Source: Hyalella azteca
Lineage: Eukaryota; Arthropoda; Malacostraca; Amphipoda; Hyalellidae
Length of the DNA stretch: 64,000 nt
Assembly: GCF_000764305.2 (NCBI RefSeq)
Contig: NW_025947191.1
Span: 183,076-247,075, forward strand
Direction: 5' to 3'
Positions within the stretch are counted from its first letter, which is position 1, and each line of letters begins with the position of its first letter. Shown in pieces: positions 1 to 12,385 of this stretch. The notes under the pieces are model-generated. The model was not told the DNA's origin. It searched no databases and was given only the letters and a program-made list of their open reading frames with translations. The position numbers were made by a program, and so were the translations under genes.

Positions 1-129
1 TGATTAGAAATATCGATACCCTTAATCAACAACATTTCCTGAAATATCAAACTTAGCGGGATCCATTAGTTCTTATAGCTCCATCATAATTCTTTTAGTG
101 TAGTTGCTAGCCATCACCGCCATGACGCA

Positions 130-930
130 CATCACCAACTCCCTGCAATCACCTCCCGCATCACCAGCTATCCCGCCATCACCTCCCTCATCTCCTTCAT
201 TTCCATCTTCCAGAGAATAGATCATCAACTCAGCAGATGAAAATTATTGGCGATACGAAGGTAGAGAATAAGGGAAAGCTTAACGCGGGAGTTAATTTGA
301 CGTGTAGAATGTAAAATGCATGACCCTACGTTCTGTGAAGTTTGAGGTTGCAAATGCTCGTTATCTTACCCGGCTTGATAAGCGGCCTCTCGATTGTCAC
401 TCCGCGGGGTTCAGGCGCTGCTGCTAATAGAGATAGTGGCAGAGCTCAGAAATTTTTTTAAGAGCTTGAGCTAGTACGGCGAATTTTGTGCTACAATTTT
501 CCATTTATTCCAAACTAGCAGCTTCGTCCGGCATATCCCGCTATCGATAATCGCTGCAATTCCAGAATCTCTTCATCCCAAACCTGTTTTTCATAATCGC
601 GATTATAACAATAAAGCGAAAGTGTGCTAACAAAAAAATGCCAATTCAAACCCATATTTTTTCATAGAACCTGGAACTTGTTTGAACCTACACAGTAGAT
701 TCTTGTTTCAAAATCAGAAAAAATCTGTCTTTTGAATTAAATTCATGAACCAAGGCCATTCTCGTCAATTAAAAAAAAATAAATTCTAATTCTTGGTCCA
801 GTCTCTTTCCTAAGGTTTTGCTATGCCTTGTTTTCCTCGATAATTCGATGCATTTTCAGGTCCCGATAATATCCCATATGCAATATCCCGACACGATAAG
901 TATCCTGGATACGACGCAACTGAGACGGCG
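130..930 (-). repeat. Dispersed ~850-bp repeat, minus copy (relative of 27212-28070)
   Basis: Read on the minus strand, this stretch follows the plus-strand sequence at 27212-28070. It begins with the 'ccaggatacttatcgtgtcggg' type motif, runs through the AT-rich middle, then the 'ctgccac...cagcgcctga' block and a degenerate hairpin module near 361-445, and ends in 'cagctga...gagc'. No conserved reading frame spans both copies. It is probably a non-autonomous mobile element or part of one; the family is not identified. Confidence 0.6.
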
Positions 931-1389
931 AGGCGCCTAAAGAGCGCGTCTCGTCAACAGAAAATTGAGCTCCCGGTTTATTGTTGATGTAGAAGCGCTG
1001 CACGTTCATGGCATGCCTAAAAGGACCCTGATCCTGATCTTCTTCTTGAAACTACTGAGTGACAGGCGTTGTATTTATCAATATCAAGCGAAAAAGTGGC
1101 ATGCAAAAATAATAATGACAATTAGGATTATTCATCAGGTGAATACAATAATGTTTTTTTAATATTCCATATACAAAAAAATTAACTTAAAAGGGCACCT
1201 GCGTTTTCGTCATTGGAGTACTTGAGGTACTTACGTGTACGATGGCGCAGCTCGCAGCTCGTACACTAATACAGCTATATATAGATAATATAGTTACCAG
1301 GTTCACACACCAAGATGCACGAGCGCACCCTTCACTGCGCCAACAACACCTCACTCTGAAGACAGTTCTCTGAATCTAACAAGTTTGTG
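931..1389. other. No gene seen
   Basis: AT-rich sequence with only short chance reading frames and no recognisable motif. Confidence 0.4.
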
Positions 1390-1650
1390 ATCAAGTCGCC
1401 CAGCTTAATTAATTAGCGCGTCGCAGATAACGGATATCAGGGCAGCAGATAACGGCGCATGCCTAGGTAGCCACTGCAACCCCCGACCTCGGTAATCCAC
1501 TCATTCGTGTATCATGTTATAATTGAATTAATTACCGAGTGGACATCGCATGTGCCGACAAAACTGGTCAAGCAAATCCTCATCTGACGTGAAGGTGAAG
1601 TGAATCCACAAGCAGCTGCGGCATGCGTATTGTATCCACGATACGAGACT
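1390..1650 (-). repeat. Dispersed repeat with duplicated CAGATAACGG motif, minus copy
   Basis: The reverse complement matches 55430-55600 over about 150 bases, including the stretch 'gatacacgaatgagtgg', a 'ggcatgcgccgttatctgct' block, and two copies of CAGATAACGG (on the plus strand here) separated by a short spacer. The opposite orientation of the two copies supports a mobile origin. Confidence 0.55.
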
Positions 1651-2003
1651 GGAATGATGTGAGGCGATCACGCATTTCGAATGATTGACATGCGATGCTG
1701 ATAAGCACTAAGTCGGCAAGCCGGAACTGGAATTGTCGATTTAACGTAAAAAGTTTAGATATCTGGAAAAATGTACGGTATTTGAATCATCCAAGAATTA
1801 AAGTAGGATTTATTCTGTTTAAGGGCTTACCCTATTATAAACGCAATTTCATTAAAGAAATTTTCAGTCACATATCACTCTGAAAGTCATGCGAATTTCA
1901 GGCTTTCCCAAATAAAAAATTTAACTTCCCCCATGTGATGAAATCAATATTTGCAATACTTCAACTAAATTTTTAAAAATTACTCGACTGCCATGTCATC
2001 TCC

Positions 2004-2200
2004 GATGGCTCAACGGTAGAGGGTCAGCTTCGCGTGGGGGAGAAGGGAGTTTAAATCCTGCAGGCAGGGACTTCATGTCGATTTCTCACGAGGTATGTGT
2101 ATGGTACTCTGATAATTTGTTCCTGCTACATGTCTGACATTGTTTCTTGTACTGTCATGGTAGATTTGCATACGTAGCTCTTAGAATGGTGATTGTATGA
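2004..2200 (+). repeat. tRNA-derived SINE-like unit, copy 1
   Basis: The start 'gatggctcaacggtagag' matches a tRNA/Pol III A box. About 45 bases later 'agtttaaatcctg' resembles a degenerate B box (GGTTCGAATCC). The downstream tail ('cacgaggtatgtg...ctgctacatgtctgacattg') recurs after the tRNA-like head at 7418-7612, so this is a repeat unit and not a working tRNA gene. There is no CCA-type acceptor fold that I can support. Confidence 0.6.
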
Positions 2201-2229
2201 AGCAATATCAGTAAATGCAGAAGCATCGG

Positions 2230-2480
2230 ATTTGAAACCAAATGAAAAATTTTTATTGACTTTATTTTAAAGGTGGCCATCGGTGGCTCATTGATGCGCC
2301 ACCGGCGCCAATGGGTAGTTATTGGCGGAAGAAGAGCTGTACGGTTAGGGAGGCCGTCGGCAGGTTATAGGTGTGGGATAGGTGGTGCACGCCACCCTTA
2401 ATTCACTGTATAAATCATAGTTGCTCTGCCTATGGCGTCCACCGATAGCCATCATAAAACATATAGGTGCACCACTCTTA
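2230..2480 (+). repeat. SINE-tail repeat, diverged copy
   Basis: Follows the SINE-like unit and contains 'cggtggctcattgatgcgcc...cgccaatgggtag'. This parallels 7640-7850 and 12255-12385, where 'gagggctcatttatacgcaa' is followed by 'tcggtgccagtgggtag'. The three stretches share order but differ in sequence. Confidence 0.45.
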
Positions 2481-2769
2481 ATTTTTATTTGGGTTGCCAA
2501 TGTAATGCATCTGCATTTGACTCATCCGTTCTTCTCTTAATTACCGTTCTAAATTTCCAATTTTCGCAGGAGCGGCGTTGAGGAAAGCGCCACAAAAGAC
2601 AGCGTTGTATTTTGAATGTAATCCCTCAGGAATATTCATGACCCGTCTCGGGGTGACAGCGATGATGTGTTCAATCATTATGACACCTACCGACCGCTGG
2701 GCTTCATCGACAACTGAGACTTCGCCTGAGAATATACCAGAGCATGAGCTGGTAAAATAAGGAGATTTC

Positions 2770-3290
2770 TTATGGTACCGGAGACTTCATTGATACTTCC
2801 GGCAATAAAACCCTGTCTTGTAGCAACAAAATTTTGTCTTTTGGCATCAACACCTTGCCTGCCGGCAACAAAACCGTGCCTGCAGGCGACAAAAATTTGT
2901 CTTTCGGCATCAAAACCTTGTCTTCCGAAATCAAAACATTGTATTTCGGCATCAAAATCTTGTCTTATAGTAACAAAACCTCTTCTCCCGGCAACAAACC
3001 TTGTCTTCTGGCACCAAACCTGGTCTTCCGGCAACATATCCTTGTCTTCCGGCGACAAAACCTTGTCTTCCGGAGACAAAACCTTGTCTTCTGGCGACAA
3101 AACCTCGTCTTCCGACAACAAAATCTTGTCTTCCGACATAAAAACCTTGTCTTCCGGCGACTAAATCTTGTCTTCCGGCAGCAAAACCTTGTCTTCCTGC
3201 ATGAGAACCTTGAACTCCGGTGACAATACCTTGCCTTCTAGTAACAAAATCTTGTCTCCCAGCAACAAAACCCCAGCCTGTAATAATGAT
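2770..3290. repeat. 21-bp minisatellite
   Basis: About 24 imperfect copies of a 21-base unit close to 'aaaccttgtcttccggcgac'. Because 21 is a multiple of 3, all frames give long heptad-repeat reading frames on both strands; these are shadows of the repeat. The copies are most regular at 3040-3200. Confidence 0.9.
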
Positions 3291-3612
3291 CTATGATAGA
3301 ATTTTTTTGATGCTACCATTCGTTTCTATTGCAATTTCCGACATCAGCAATCACGTGACCACCTCCCACTTCTCCAAAGTCCGGAAGGTTCAACACACAA
3401 TCAAGTTTCCTTCTGAAAGTTTTTGAGGAAGTTTCCCACCTTTTCCCTCACTCGTGAGACGAGCGGGATATTAGTTTATGATTCGTATGTGAGCCTTTGT
3501 GTTTTAATGGAGATTGCATGGGAAATTCGAATGAGGGTTAGAATTGTGTGATGATTTAGTAATATATGGATGAGGTTATATGGATGAAGTTATGTGGATG
3601 AGGAATATTAGC

Positions 3613-3893
3613 ACACTCATTGTACCAGACGCTTGGTGACGCACTCATTGTACTAGGTGTGTAGTGACGCACTCATTGTACTAGGTGTGTAGTGATGCAC
3701 TCATTGTACTAGGTGTGTAATGACACACTCATTGTACTAGGTGTGTAATGATGCACTCATTGTACTAGGTGTATAGTGACACACTCATTGTACTAGGTGT
3801 GTAATGATTCACTCATTGTACTAGGTGTGTAGTGACACACTCATTGTACTAGGTGTGTAGTGACACACTCATTGTACAAGGTGTGTTGTGGCC
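3613..3893. repeat. 28-bp minisatellite
   Basis: About ten head-to-tail copies of a unit starting 'cactcattgtactaggtgtg', spaced 28 bases apart (starts at 3642, 3670, 3698 and so on). The first copy and the edges are diverged. Confidence 0.92.
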
Positions 3894-4092
3894 AACATTT
3901 GTTATCAGGACTCGTAAGCAGCCCCGTGCAGCGGGGGGCAGATAAGGGCGATAGCGCCCCCTGCAGGGGGGCTGGTAGGGGGAGGGTGATATTATCATCC
4001 TTGAGGGCATGGATTACATCCACCACACGCCATCCATCATCCACCGCGCACTATCCATCATCCACCGCGCACCCTTCATCATCCACTGTGAT

Positions 4093-4255
4093 ATTAAAAA
4101 ATATTAAAATTAATTTTTTTAATATCTGAAAACAAAATTAGAAATTCATTGTACATGTGTAACATCGGAGTTACACACTCCGATGTATAACATCGGAGAC
4201 ATTGAATTCTTTGGAAGTGTTGTCTTTAAAAAGTAGTTTTTAGAACGCATATTAT
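4093..4255 (+). repeat. Partial copy of the repeat upstream of the NACHT gene
   Basis: Contains 'gaaattcattgtacatgtgt', then 'ttctttggaagtgttgtc' and 'aaaaagtagttttt', in the same order as 42568-42660 and 59992-60080. Only the right part of the repeat is present here. Confidence 0.6.
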
Positions 4256-4329
4256 TTTATAACTTATGTACACCTCTGACGTTTTGTCCGAGTCTGGGAA
4301 CTCGAATTGTGATTAGTTGCTACGATAAT

Positions 4330-4730
4330 CGTCTGGCCATTCAGAATCAAGTTTCAAAAATGCAGTGACCGTCAAACCTGATTGGCTTCAATCACTTGCC
4401 ATTGAATCTTGCGTGCCAATGAGCTTCGCGATCCTCCAGCGAACAGCTAACTGGATTGGCTGACCTCGTGAATTTTCGACCTTGCAAGTACATCAGTTCA
4501 GAGGAATATGAATAATGACCACCACCACCAAGGACCAATCAGAGACCGTGTTTTTCTCAACAGTTGAGCAGAAGCTGCCGGGGATTTTGGGACCTGTTGC
4601 GCGTTTGCAATCGTCGAGGAAGGTTGTGTACTTGCATCGTCTGATAGCGCAGTGCTTGACTTCTGTGAGGGCTAAACATTCGTTAGCATCAATAGCCAAT
4701 TAGTATCGAGCGAATAATAAGACAGAGTGA
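4330..4730 (+). promoter_or_regulatory. CCAAT-rich candidate promoter region
   Basis: Five CCAAT/ATTGG-type motifs lie within about 350 bases ('ctgattggctt', 'gccaatgagc', 'ggattggctga', 'gaccaatcaga', 'gccaattag'), in a locally GC-richer stretch. It sits 0.5-0.9 kb upstream of the glycosyltransferase-like start codon. No TATA box or initiator is clear. The regulatory role is inference from motif clustering and position only. Confidence 0.25.
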
Positions 4731-5266
4731 GTTCTTTTTCTCCCATACTGTGGTTATTGGCTTTATTTTAATATTCTGGGGAGGTTGGAGTGCTTCAAAC
4801 CCTGTGCGGGTTCTTGGTATTTCAATCGCAAGCGATTTTATTATTTATTCGGTTTTACATTTTACAAAAGTTCCTGGTATTCTGGGGGTAAATTGGTCGG
4901 AATTTTATTTCAATCAGGTGTAGAGTCTCAATGCAAGTTTTTGCATTCAGTTATGTAGAATAACGGAACTTCTCTGCTGTCAGGTGAAGAGTTTTATTTT
5001 TTTTTGTAGAAGAAATTTGCAGTCAGGTGTAGAGTTTTATGGAAGTTCTGTGTAGTCAGGTGTAGAGAATTATTATTATGGCAGGATGAACCAAGTTTTT
5101 CAAATTCGGTAAGTAGATTGATTTGAACATTTGAATTCACTGAAGAAATTTCTTGGCGTAATTTAATTTGTAATTATCAGATAAGGACAAATCTATCAAC
5201 TAATTTATTTTAATAATTCGATTCCTGTAACTTAGCAGACAGAGAAAGCTGTGTATACTCAGAACA

Positions 5267-8200
5267 ATGCGGGATGTTGAAGGATACAAGGTCCTTGCAT
5301 CCGCAGATCTATCCGATCTGCGAAATAACTTGAAAAGATTTATTCGCAAATATAACTTTAAATTTATCTTATGTTTGATATTTATTGGAGCTTCAGTATA
5401 CGTGCTGGCAAACTATGATGTGAAATTCTCGGCTTCTGGTATGGACATGGGATGTTTGGATTCTGAGCTGAGCAGGATTCACCAGAATCGTGCCAGACAA
5501 TTGCAGATATTTTCCTTGAACTCAAGCTTGATTCATTCGACTGAAATAGGCCATGTAAATCCTAAATGTGATTTGCCGTGGTGGGATGGTGCTCTCGACA
5601 ACTGTTGGGCAATTCAAGAACAGTTTATTGCTCAGAAAAACAAATCACGAAGCTATTGCGGCAAGAGGGCGGACTTTGCTGGTCCCAATCAAAAAGTTCT
5701 TTCCTACTGCGTATATGGAAATTATTCAAAGTACGCGTCTGGATTTCCCAGAATTTTAGACGCCATAAGGAAATGGTACCCGGGGTGGCTGGTTCGGCTG
5801 TACACTGAACCTTCCATGTACGTCAAAGAACTCAGACCTCTCATGCTGCAGCACCCATACTTGTATTTGTGCGACGTGAGTAACTTACCAGGCGACATCC
5901 CTGACGTCCGCGTGCCAGATTCCATGCTGTGGAGAGTAGCAGTCTTGGGTGACGAGACGGTCGACGTGTTCCTGGTTCGAGATATAGACGCTGAGGTGAG
6001 CTGAAGTTTGCAGTAGGTGTTTATCGACATTGAAATAATTCTCAAGTTTCAAGTAGTTGCTTACAGTCTTCAAAGCTGCTTCTGTTCCTGACCAATACAT
6101 CCAAAATAAAAATTATGGGAGGTGCACCGATGGTTATATTGTATTGGAAGCGTTTATCGACACTGAGTTATCGGGTCTGGTTTATTATTGGCGCGTTGCA
6201 GGCAAATTCCTTTATTCTTACTTGTAAGCCACCAACCGTTCACCTAAACTGCGCAGTGCACGAAAGAGTCTGTCACTGTAATTTATCCATCTTAGAGTAA
6301 TGTTATTAGGTTGCGGTTCATTCATGAGCAGTAAAAAATCATGACTCGTTTTGTGTGCTTGGCTTTTTGGGATTTTAATTGAAATGAATTTCTTCAAAAT
6401 TCATTGTGCCTCGAGGAGGTAGGTCCGAATGTAACTGAGTCGGTAGCAAGGCGTTCACAAAATTTTCGAGCTCAAGTGAAGCCACTGGACACCTGCCACA
6501 AACTGCCCCTGTTCGACGCGAAAGAACAATAGAAAAATTTTTCGCAATAACTACATTGCCCAAAAGTTATGTCGAATCTGATTTTTCATGTTCATCCGAT
6601 CCACTGTCAAAATTTGGAGCTAATTTTCAAAATGAATCAATTTGCTCTTTTACGTTATTGCAATCAGTTGAGATTCATTCATTATATCGGTAATTGTGAA
6701 CTGATGAGGTATATTTCATAATATGTATATTCTCGTACTCAGCTACCTTTTTTATCTAAAGCCAATTTTACACAGTCGACAGCGTAGTGGAGCTTTCAGC
6801 GGCGTGTACATGTTTACACTACGAACCTGATCGCACACCGAGGTTTTTGTTGCCATATACGTAGGTATCCTCTTTACGCAGAGGTATGCGAAGAAAATTT
6901 CAGTTTTCTATCGCTGACGTTAGTGGTGCTTTTATTTATTTACTTATAAGAAATTCGCTTATTTTGTCACAATATTATATTGAATTAAAGTCTAGATTTT
7001 TTAATAAAGTGGTCTCAGAATCATTCCTACGTGAGTGATTGTAGGCTATGGTAGAGAAAAAATATTGACACTAAGTGATGAAGGAATTTTATCCCTGACA
7101 TTTCAAATACTCATGTGATGTCAATTTCATACTTCATTCCTTATTTCACAGAAGAATATTTCTGACGAAAAACTTTCGAAGCTTCCCTTTCTCGAAATTT
7201 AAGTTTCAGATAAATTAACTTCGATATATTTCGTGCATAATCCCGTTGCTGTTAAACTCTTGCTGATAGAAGGTTCATTATGGATAGCCGAATTTTTTTC
7301 AGCGGCCGTTTTCAGAAACATTGCGTAATCAAATAAACAGAGGTTAATGGAACCATCCAATCATAATTGCAAAAATTTACTCAAGTCTCTAAAAATGACT
7401 CACCTGCAAAAAAATCTCCAATGGCTCAACGGTAAAGAGTTTGCTGCGCTCAGGAGTCCCAGGTTCGATACCAGCAAGCAGGTCTTTTTTCTCCAAGTCG
7501 ACTTCTCACACGATATGTGCCTGGCACTGTGTTATTTTTTCCTGCTACATTCCCGACATTGTAGCTTACACTTTCATGCTAGTTGTGGGTACTAATCCTA
7601 AAATGTGAGATCGTCTGATTTGCTTGTCGTTCAGTGTGAGAGTGCATAAGCGATACGTCCGAAAAATATTTATGACTTCATTCGAGGAGTAGCTTTCGAG
7701 GGCTCATTTATACGCAATCGGTGCCAGTGGGTAGATATCATAGGTTGGACCGTTCATCGATGTGCCATCGGTGCCCCACCAACGATTTCTAACCCAGTTC
7801 CACTAATAAATCATCGGTGCTCCACGAATATTTTTTTATTTAGGGGTTGAAATATGTTTTCCTGGCTAAACTTGCGCGCTTGACACAATTCACAATGAAT
7901 ACGGTAAAACTGCTCATAACTATACATTTAAGCACATTTTTGCTGTTAATTGTGCATTTTTTACAATTTTTTGATGGTCAACAATCGATTGTATTGCTGT
8001 GCATTTTGTATTTCGAAGAGAAATATCAGATCTTTCTTTCATATTCAAAATCGTTGCAGATGTTGTATCGTGAAGTGGCAGCCGTTCATGAGTTCTTGGA
8101 ATCAGGTAAGATGCTGCACATAATGCGCGATCATCCATGGCATGGCGTGTCACTTCTGGGGGGAACTTACGGCGTGAACCAGGCAGCCTGCAACCGCTCA

Positions 8201-8269
8201 CTCCTAAATCTCATCCGCCGCCAAGTTTTTGACCAACGTCAAAAAATCAACGATCAGTCCGTGCTGCAA
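5267..8269 (+). CDS. Glycosyltransferase-like type II membrane protein, 5' part (exons 1-2)
   Basis: Two exons are visible: 5267-5995 (243 codons) and 8060-8269 (70 codons), joined at GAG|gtgagc and ttgcag|ATG in phase 0. The ATG lies in 'aacaATGc'. Residues 31-49 form a single hydrophobic anchor after a basic stretch, giving a type II topology. The luminal part has Cys-rich segments, NxS sites (N85, N125, N152), the block VLSYCVYGNYSKYASGFPRI, and 'VFLVRDIDAE', whose D239-x-D241 fits the metal/nucleotide-sugar binding DxD of GT-A folds. Exon 2 continues with 'REVAAVHEFLESGK' and 'HIMRDHPWHG', as expected after a DxD segment. The spliced junction keeps the spacing I expect between the DxD and 'RE.AAV'. 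A donor CAA|gtgaga ends exon 2 in phase 0, but I find no third exon before 16 kb, so the C-terminal half is missing from what I can see. The donor sugar and acceptor cannot be told. The family assignment rests on motif recognition, not on a search. Confidence 0.72.
7418..7612 (+). repeat. tRNA-derived SINE-like unit, copy 2
   Basis: 'caatggctcaacggtaaaga' gives a good A box and 'aggttcgatacc' a good B box 40 bases on. The tail ('cacgatatgtgcctggcact', 'cctgctacattcccgacatt') parallels copy 1. It lies inside the intron. Confidence 0.65.
7636..7850 (+). repeat. Dispersed repeat shared with 12255-12385
   Basis: The first ~125 bases are nearly identical to 12255-12385 ('gagagtgcataagcgatac', then 'gacttcattcgaggagtagc', 'ggttggaccgttcatcgatg'). 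Here the sequence continues into a T-rich run; at 12382 it breaks off. Confidence 0.8.
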
Positions 8270-8329
8270 GTGAGAGAAGCAAACTCGTTTAATATAATAT
8301 TTGCCAAAAATGTTGAAGTTTAATATAAT

Positions 8330-11300
8330 TATTATTGAGTAACTTATTCGTCATAAGTGAAAGTATGCATGACCACGTGAATGTAGCAAGGATCAAATTT
8401 TGGGTTCACGTTTGCATTATTTTGGTTCATACCATTGCCGAATTCATACTACGCGCTTTCATGAAAAGCCGAATTAGGTACAGAAATACCTCATAATTGG
8501 CTTCTTAGGACTCATTTAGCGTCGAGTGACTTGTTAAATCTCAGAGAACCAAACTCATGCTAACAAATATCATATGCAGAAATTTGCACTTCTATGCTCT
8601 CAACATGACATAACTCACAATTGGATTGAAAATATGGATTGAAAATATATATATCCTTTTTCTCTGTATGACGTCATTAATTTGTAATATACTGAAGCAG
8701 GATTTCGTAATGTGCGCTCATCGGGCACAAACATTTTAGGGCATCTGAATCATGGGCACAAGATTGCACTATTAAGAACTAAACAATAGTATAAGATAGA
8801 TTTGTGAAAATGAATTACATGATAATACATTAAATAAATGGAGTTTAATTGTAAAGTTTCAGAGAATAAAATCTTTGCACTTACAGATAGGGAAGGCTCA
8901 ATACTCCATCATCATTGAATCATCCATCCTGCTATTCGTAATATTGAACATGAATTTGATGCAAAAACTGATACCAAAATATGGTTAGCCAAGTGTTTAA
9001 AGTTCAGAGTACCAAGATTGGCGCAGAGAGGCGCGCTTTCCATCCCATGGAGCTCTGTGCGACAGTTTCTGGTCAGAATCGGCGAGGAGACCGGGCGGTT
9101 TAAGCAAAGAAATTTTGAAGTAGTGAGTTGCGAGTTCAAGCCCGCAAAAAGCTGTGGATGTTTTGCGATGTTAAGAATCGGCGACAGACCTACGGCCAAA
9201 TAAATGCTGAAACCGATTTGTATAAAATATTAAATAAAATTAGCTGACGAAGGGGTGATCAGAAGGATGAAAAACTTGAACTTGATGAATGAGAAGGATC
9301 TACGACTAAAAATATCCAGTCTTATCAGAAAGGTCTAGCAAGTTGAAAACTAATGAAAAAGAAAGATCAACGCCTTCAAATAATAGATTTCTCTTAAAAA
9401 GTGAGATATGATTTATTAATAACTCATAAACGATCAATGGTTAAAAATGTCATTTTCTCAAAAAGCGATAGAAACTTAAAACCTTACGTAGAAGAAAGAT
9501 CAAAGCCTAAATATTTATATTTTGCTGACAAACTGGGCTAATTATATGGGCGATTATAGTTTGTTATTTTTTCTATCCGCATTTCACATCGGATTTTTTT
9601 ACAGTAATTAAATGAAGGTGTGCCATTTAGTGCATGCAGTAGAGCCTCTGCATATTTCGACATTTAATTGGTTCCTAATAGTAGAGTCCTATTATGAAAT
9701 AATTCAAACACGTAAGACTGAAAACTCCATTTACTTACCAGCAAAGTCTATGCCACCGCTGTAATGACCCCTGAAACCAGGCTAAAGTCAATTTTGTGAT
9801 CACAATTTCTAAAATGAGAAAACCTATTTCGTTGTTCATTCCATTTCTATGATTTTAGAAATAACGTCAAATTAAAATCAGTGAACAATATTCATAATGT
9901 AAGTTTAACTCGCCATGCGATGGATTTTAATTGTTACCTGTTTGAATCCCAAGATGTATTTATACCCCAAGCTGGTTCACAGCTCCATCTCCCACGACAG
10001 CTATAGCTGCCAACACTTCCCCTCAACTGTGCCCTTCCCAACACAGAGAAACGCCAGCCAGTTTGTCGGCAACAGGAGGTGAGACATGGGAAACTATTGC
10101 GTTATCATGGTCTCCATTCAGTAGTGAGAAATAGGTGTTAGTGAAACGAAGTTATTACTGATATTGACAATTTTATTCAGTAGAAAGAATTGAGTGTTAG
10201 AATATCACTAATTTGCTTCAAAACTTGCAGGTACAGAAGTCAATTCTCGGATGATGTGGTAAAGGCTGAGTGTCCCGTTAAATGCAGGCCTCCCACCCAT
10301 CAGGACTGGAAATTTTGCTGAAGCGTTGTCCTTGCATAATTCACAACACAAACTTACTTCGTTAAAGGTTAAGAATTTATTGAGTATATATCCGGAGTTA
10401 TTTCAATTTTGATGTTACTTTGATACGCTCGGTATGTATAATTGTTCATCAGTCAGGTAACAAGTTTGATGAAGTCATGTTTAGGAGCAAATCTCATGAG
10501 CTGCTTCAATTTCAACTTGATTACGTATTGCATATTTTCGCACCGGCAATGATTTCCTCACTTTTATTTTATGGAGTTTTCCTATTGGTACTGGTACTCT
10601 CGATAATTATTATTTTTCATTGAAGGCAAATTATTGCTAGAATGCCAATGAATGTATGGATTAGGTCAGCAGGTAACAGGGATCAACATCCGAGACGTTT
10701 GCAGCGCTGTAGCAAAGTAATTGAATTGAGTTATACAAGTATATGATAATCATGTACGAAAGGCGTATATTGAATTGCCAATACGATGGATACAAAAATT
10801 GTATCTGCAGGAAACAGAAATCGTCATTTCGCAAATGTCGTGCACTGATCCAAAATGTATAAGCAACACTATACGACTTGTGCTGGAACGAGATAAACAT
10901 TTTGACATGACCAAGCTTTTCTTTGAATGGTGGTAACAAACTAAGTTTCCAGAAAATTTATATCAACTATGATGAACTGTTAGTCATCAATTATTACGAT
11001 GGAAACATCTGAATTACCGTTTATTTCTCTGAAATATGTATCCTGATTTTACTCAAATATCTGAAAATTGTGAACTGATCTCTCAAAGGTACATTGCTGC
11101 CTTGAATTCTGATCATCCCCAGCAAGGTTTGTGTGATAATGCTTAAATTTAATTATTATGTTTTTTAGTTAATTTCCATCATCACGTGCGATGTATGTAT
11201 TATTTATATTTCCTAGTACGTCAAGCTAGCAAAGTTTCTCACAGCCGAGCGAGAATGTGTAATATAACCTTCTTTAATTTTCTCTGTCTCATCATGCATA

Positions 11301-12250
11301 ACTAAGTATTGTTTCGAACGTTTTCGTGTACCCTGTCAGCCGAATTAAATTCCTTTGTTATCTTTTCAAACGTGATTCCAACTGAACAAAATATAAACAA
11401 AATTCTCACGTTGACCATTAATAACCTTGTGCAAATCTGAGGACCTATACAGAAGTAGAGCGCAACAATAATCGTCCTCAGTTTAAGAAATGAAAAATAC
11501 AATATGACAGTTATCTAGGCAATAATTACAGGGAATTCTATGCACGTGACCTTACGATTGACCAACCAGTTGTGAGGATTGGACTGAAGATGATGATCAG
11601 GAACTTGATGTGAATTGTAGTAAGCTTCCTAAGCGGTGATTGTAAGTTCGTGGAAAAGCTTTATTTATTAATTAACAAAACTCTCAACTTTGGCACATTA
11701 CAATAAGTCAGTCAAATTACTCATACTTTGGGTACATTTATCATCAACAATTTCGTTAAGTTTGTACGTCCTGAAGTTGTAGGGATGAATGGATGTTTAA
11801 ATTGTTATGGAAACTCGGAGCAATATTCACCATCATAGGACGAGTGCGAGCAAGGTGCGGGTATTTCACTTGTGTCAAGCCAGTTGCTGTCAAAGGATCA
11901 AGCTAGTGGATCTAAGCGTTTTCTGTAGCCTTATACCTTCTTGTCGTAGACGATTAGGGTTGCTGTCAGGATCATTGCCTTACTGGCATCGAAAAAATTA
12001 TAATGTAAAAGAGAGACTGGTTTTTCGACATTTGTTATGAGCGTGAGTAATTTATTGGTTTAATGTGAAAAACGGCAAATAATAATCAAATGATAATCTT
12101 TGCCTTAACGCTTAACATTCATCAAGCCAGTTGGAGATGAATATCTCTTCATTAAAGTATCAAAAACACAAATTATCTTTTCTCCCTCTTTGCCATTGAC
12201 TAAGTAGAAATTCTGTGACTGTTAGTGATGTTACTTATATGTTTTTAAGA
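8330..12250. other. No gene seen
   Basis: About 3.9 kb of AT-rich sequence with short unrelated reading frames on both strands. The third exon of the glycosyltransferase-like gene was looked for here and not found. 'tgtatttataccccaag' near 9953 reappears inverted near 13370. Confidence 0.4.
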
Positions 12251-12254
12251 AGTG

Positions 12255-12385
12255 AATGAGAGTGCATAAGCGATACCTACGAAAAATATTTATGACTTCA
12301 TTCGAGGAGTAGCTATCGAGGGCTCATTTATACGCAATCGGTGCCAGTGGGTAGATATCATAGGTTGGACCGTTCATCGATGTGT
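12255..12385 (+). repeat. Dispersed repeat shared with 7636-7765
   Basis: Near-identical to the intronic copy over its full length, ending at 'cgttcatcgatgtg'. High identity suggests recent duplication or mobility. Confidence 0.8.

Larger units (their letters stand above)
5996..8059 (+). other. Intron 1 of the glycosyltransferase-like gene
   Basis: About 2.06 kb with GT...AG ends. The left half is AT-rich with no feature seen. The right part carries the second SINE-like unit and its tail repeat. Confidence 0.6.

Noticed and set aside
2004..2075. Functional tRNA gene
   Set aside because: A and B boxes are present but the arms do not pair well, and the tail recurs elsewhere, so a SINE-like unit is more likely.
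2687..3223. 150-codon and similar frames with heptad repeats
   Set aside because: By-products of the 21-bp minisatellite on both strands.
3613..3893. CRISPR-like array of regular repeats
   Set aside because: Units are directly tandem with no unique spacers, and the context is eukaryotic.
9018..9203. tRNA-like or small coding gene around 'gagttcaagccc'
   Set aside because: Only a weak B-box resemblance and no A box at the right distance; the reading frame has no recognisable product.
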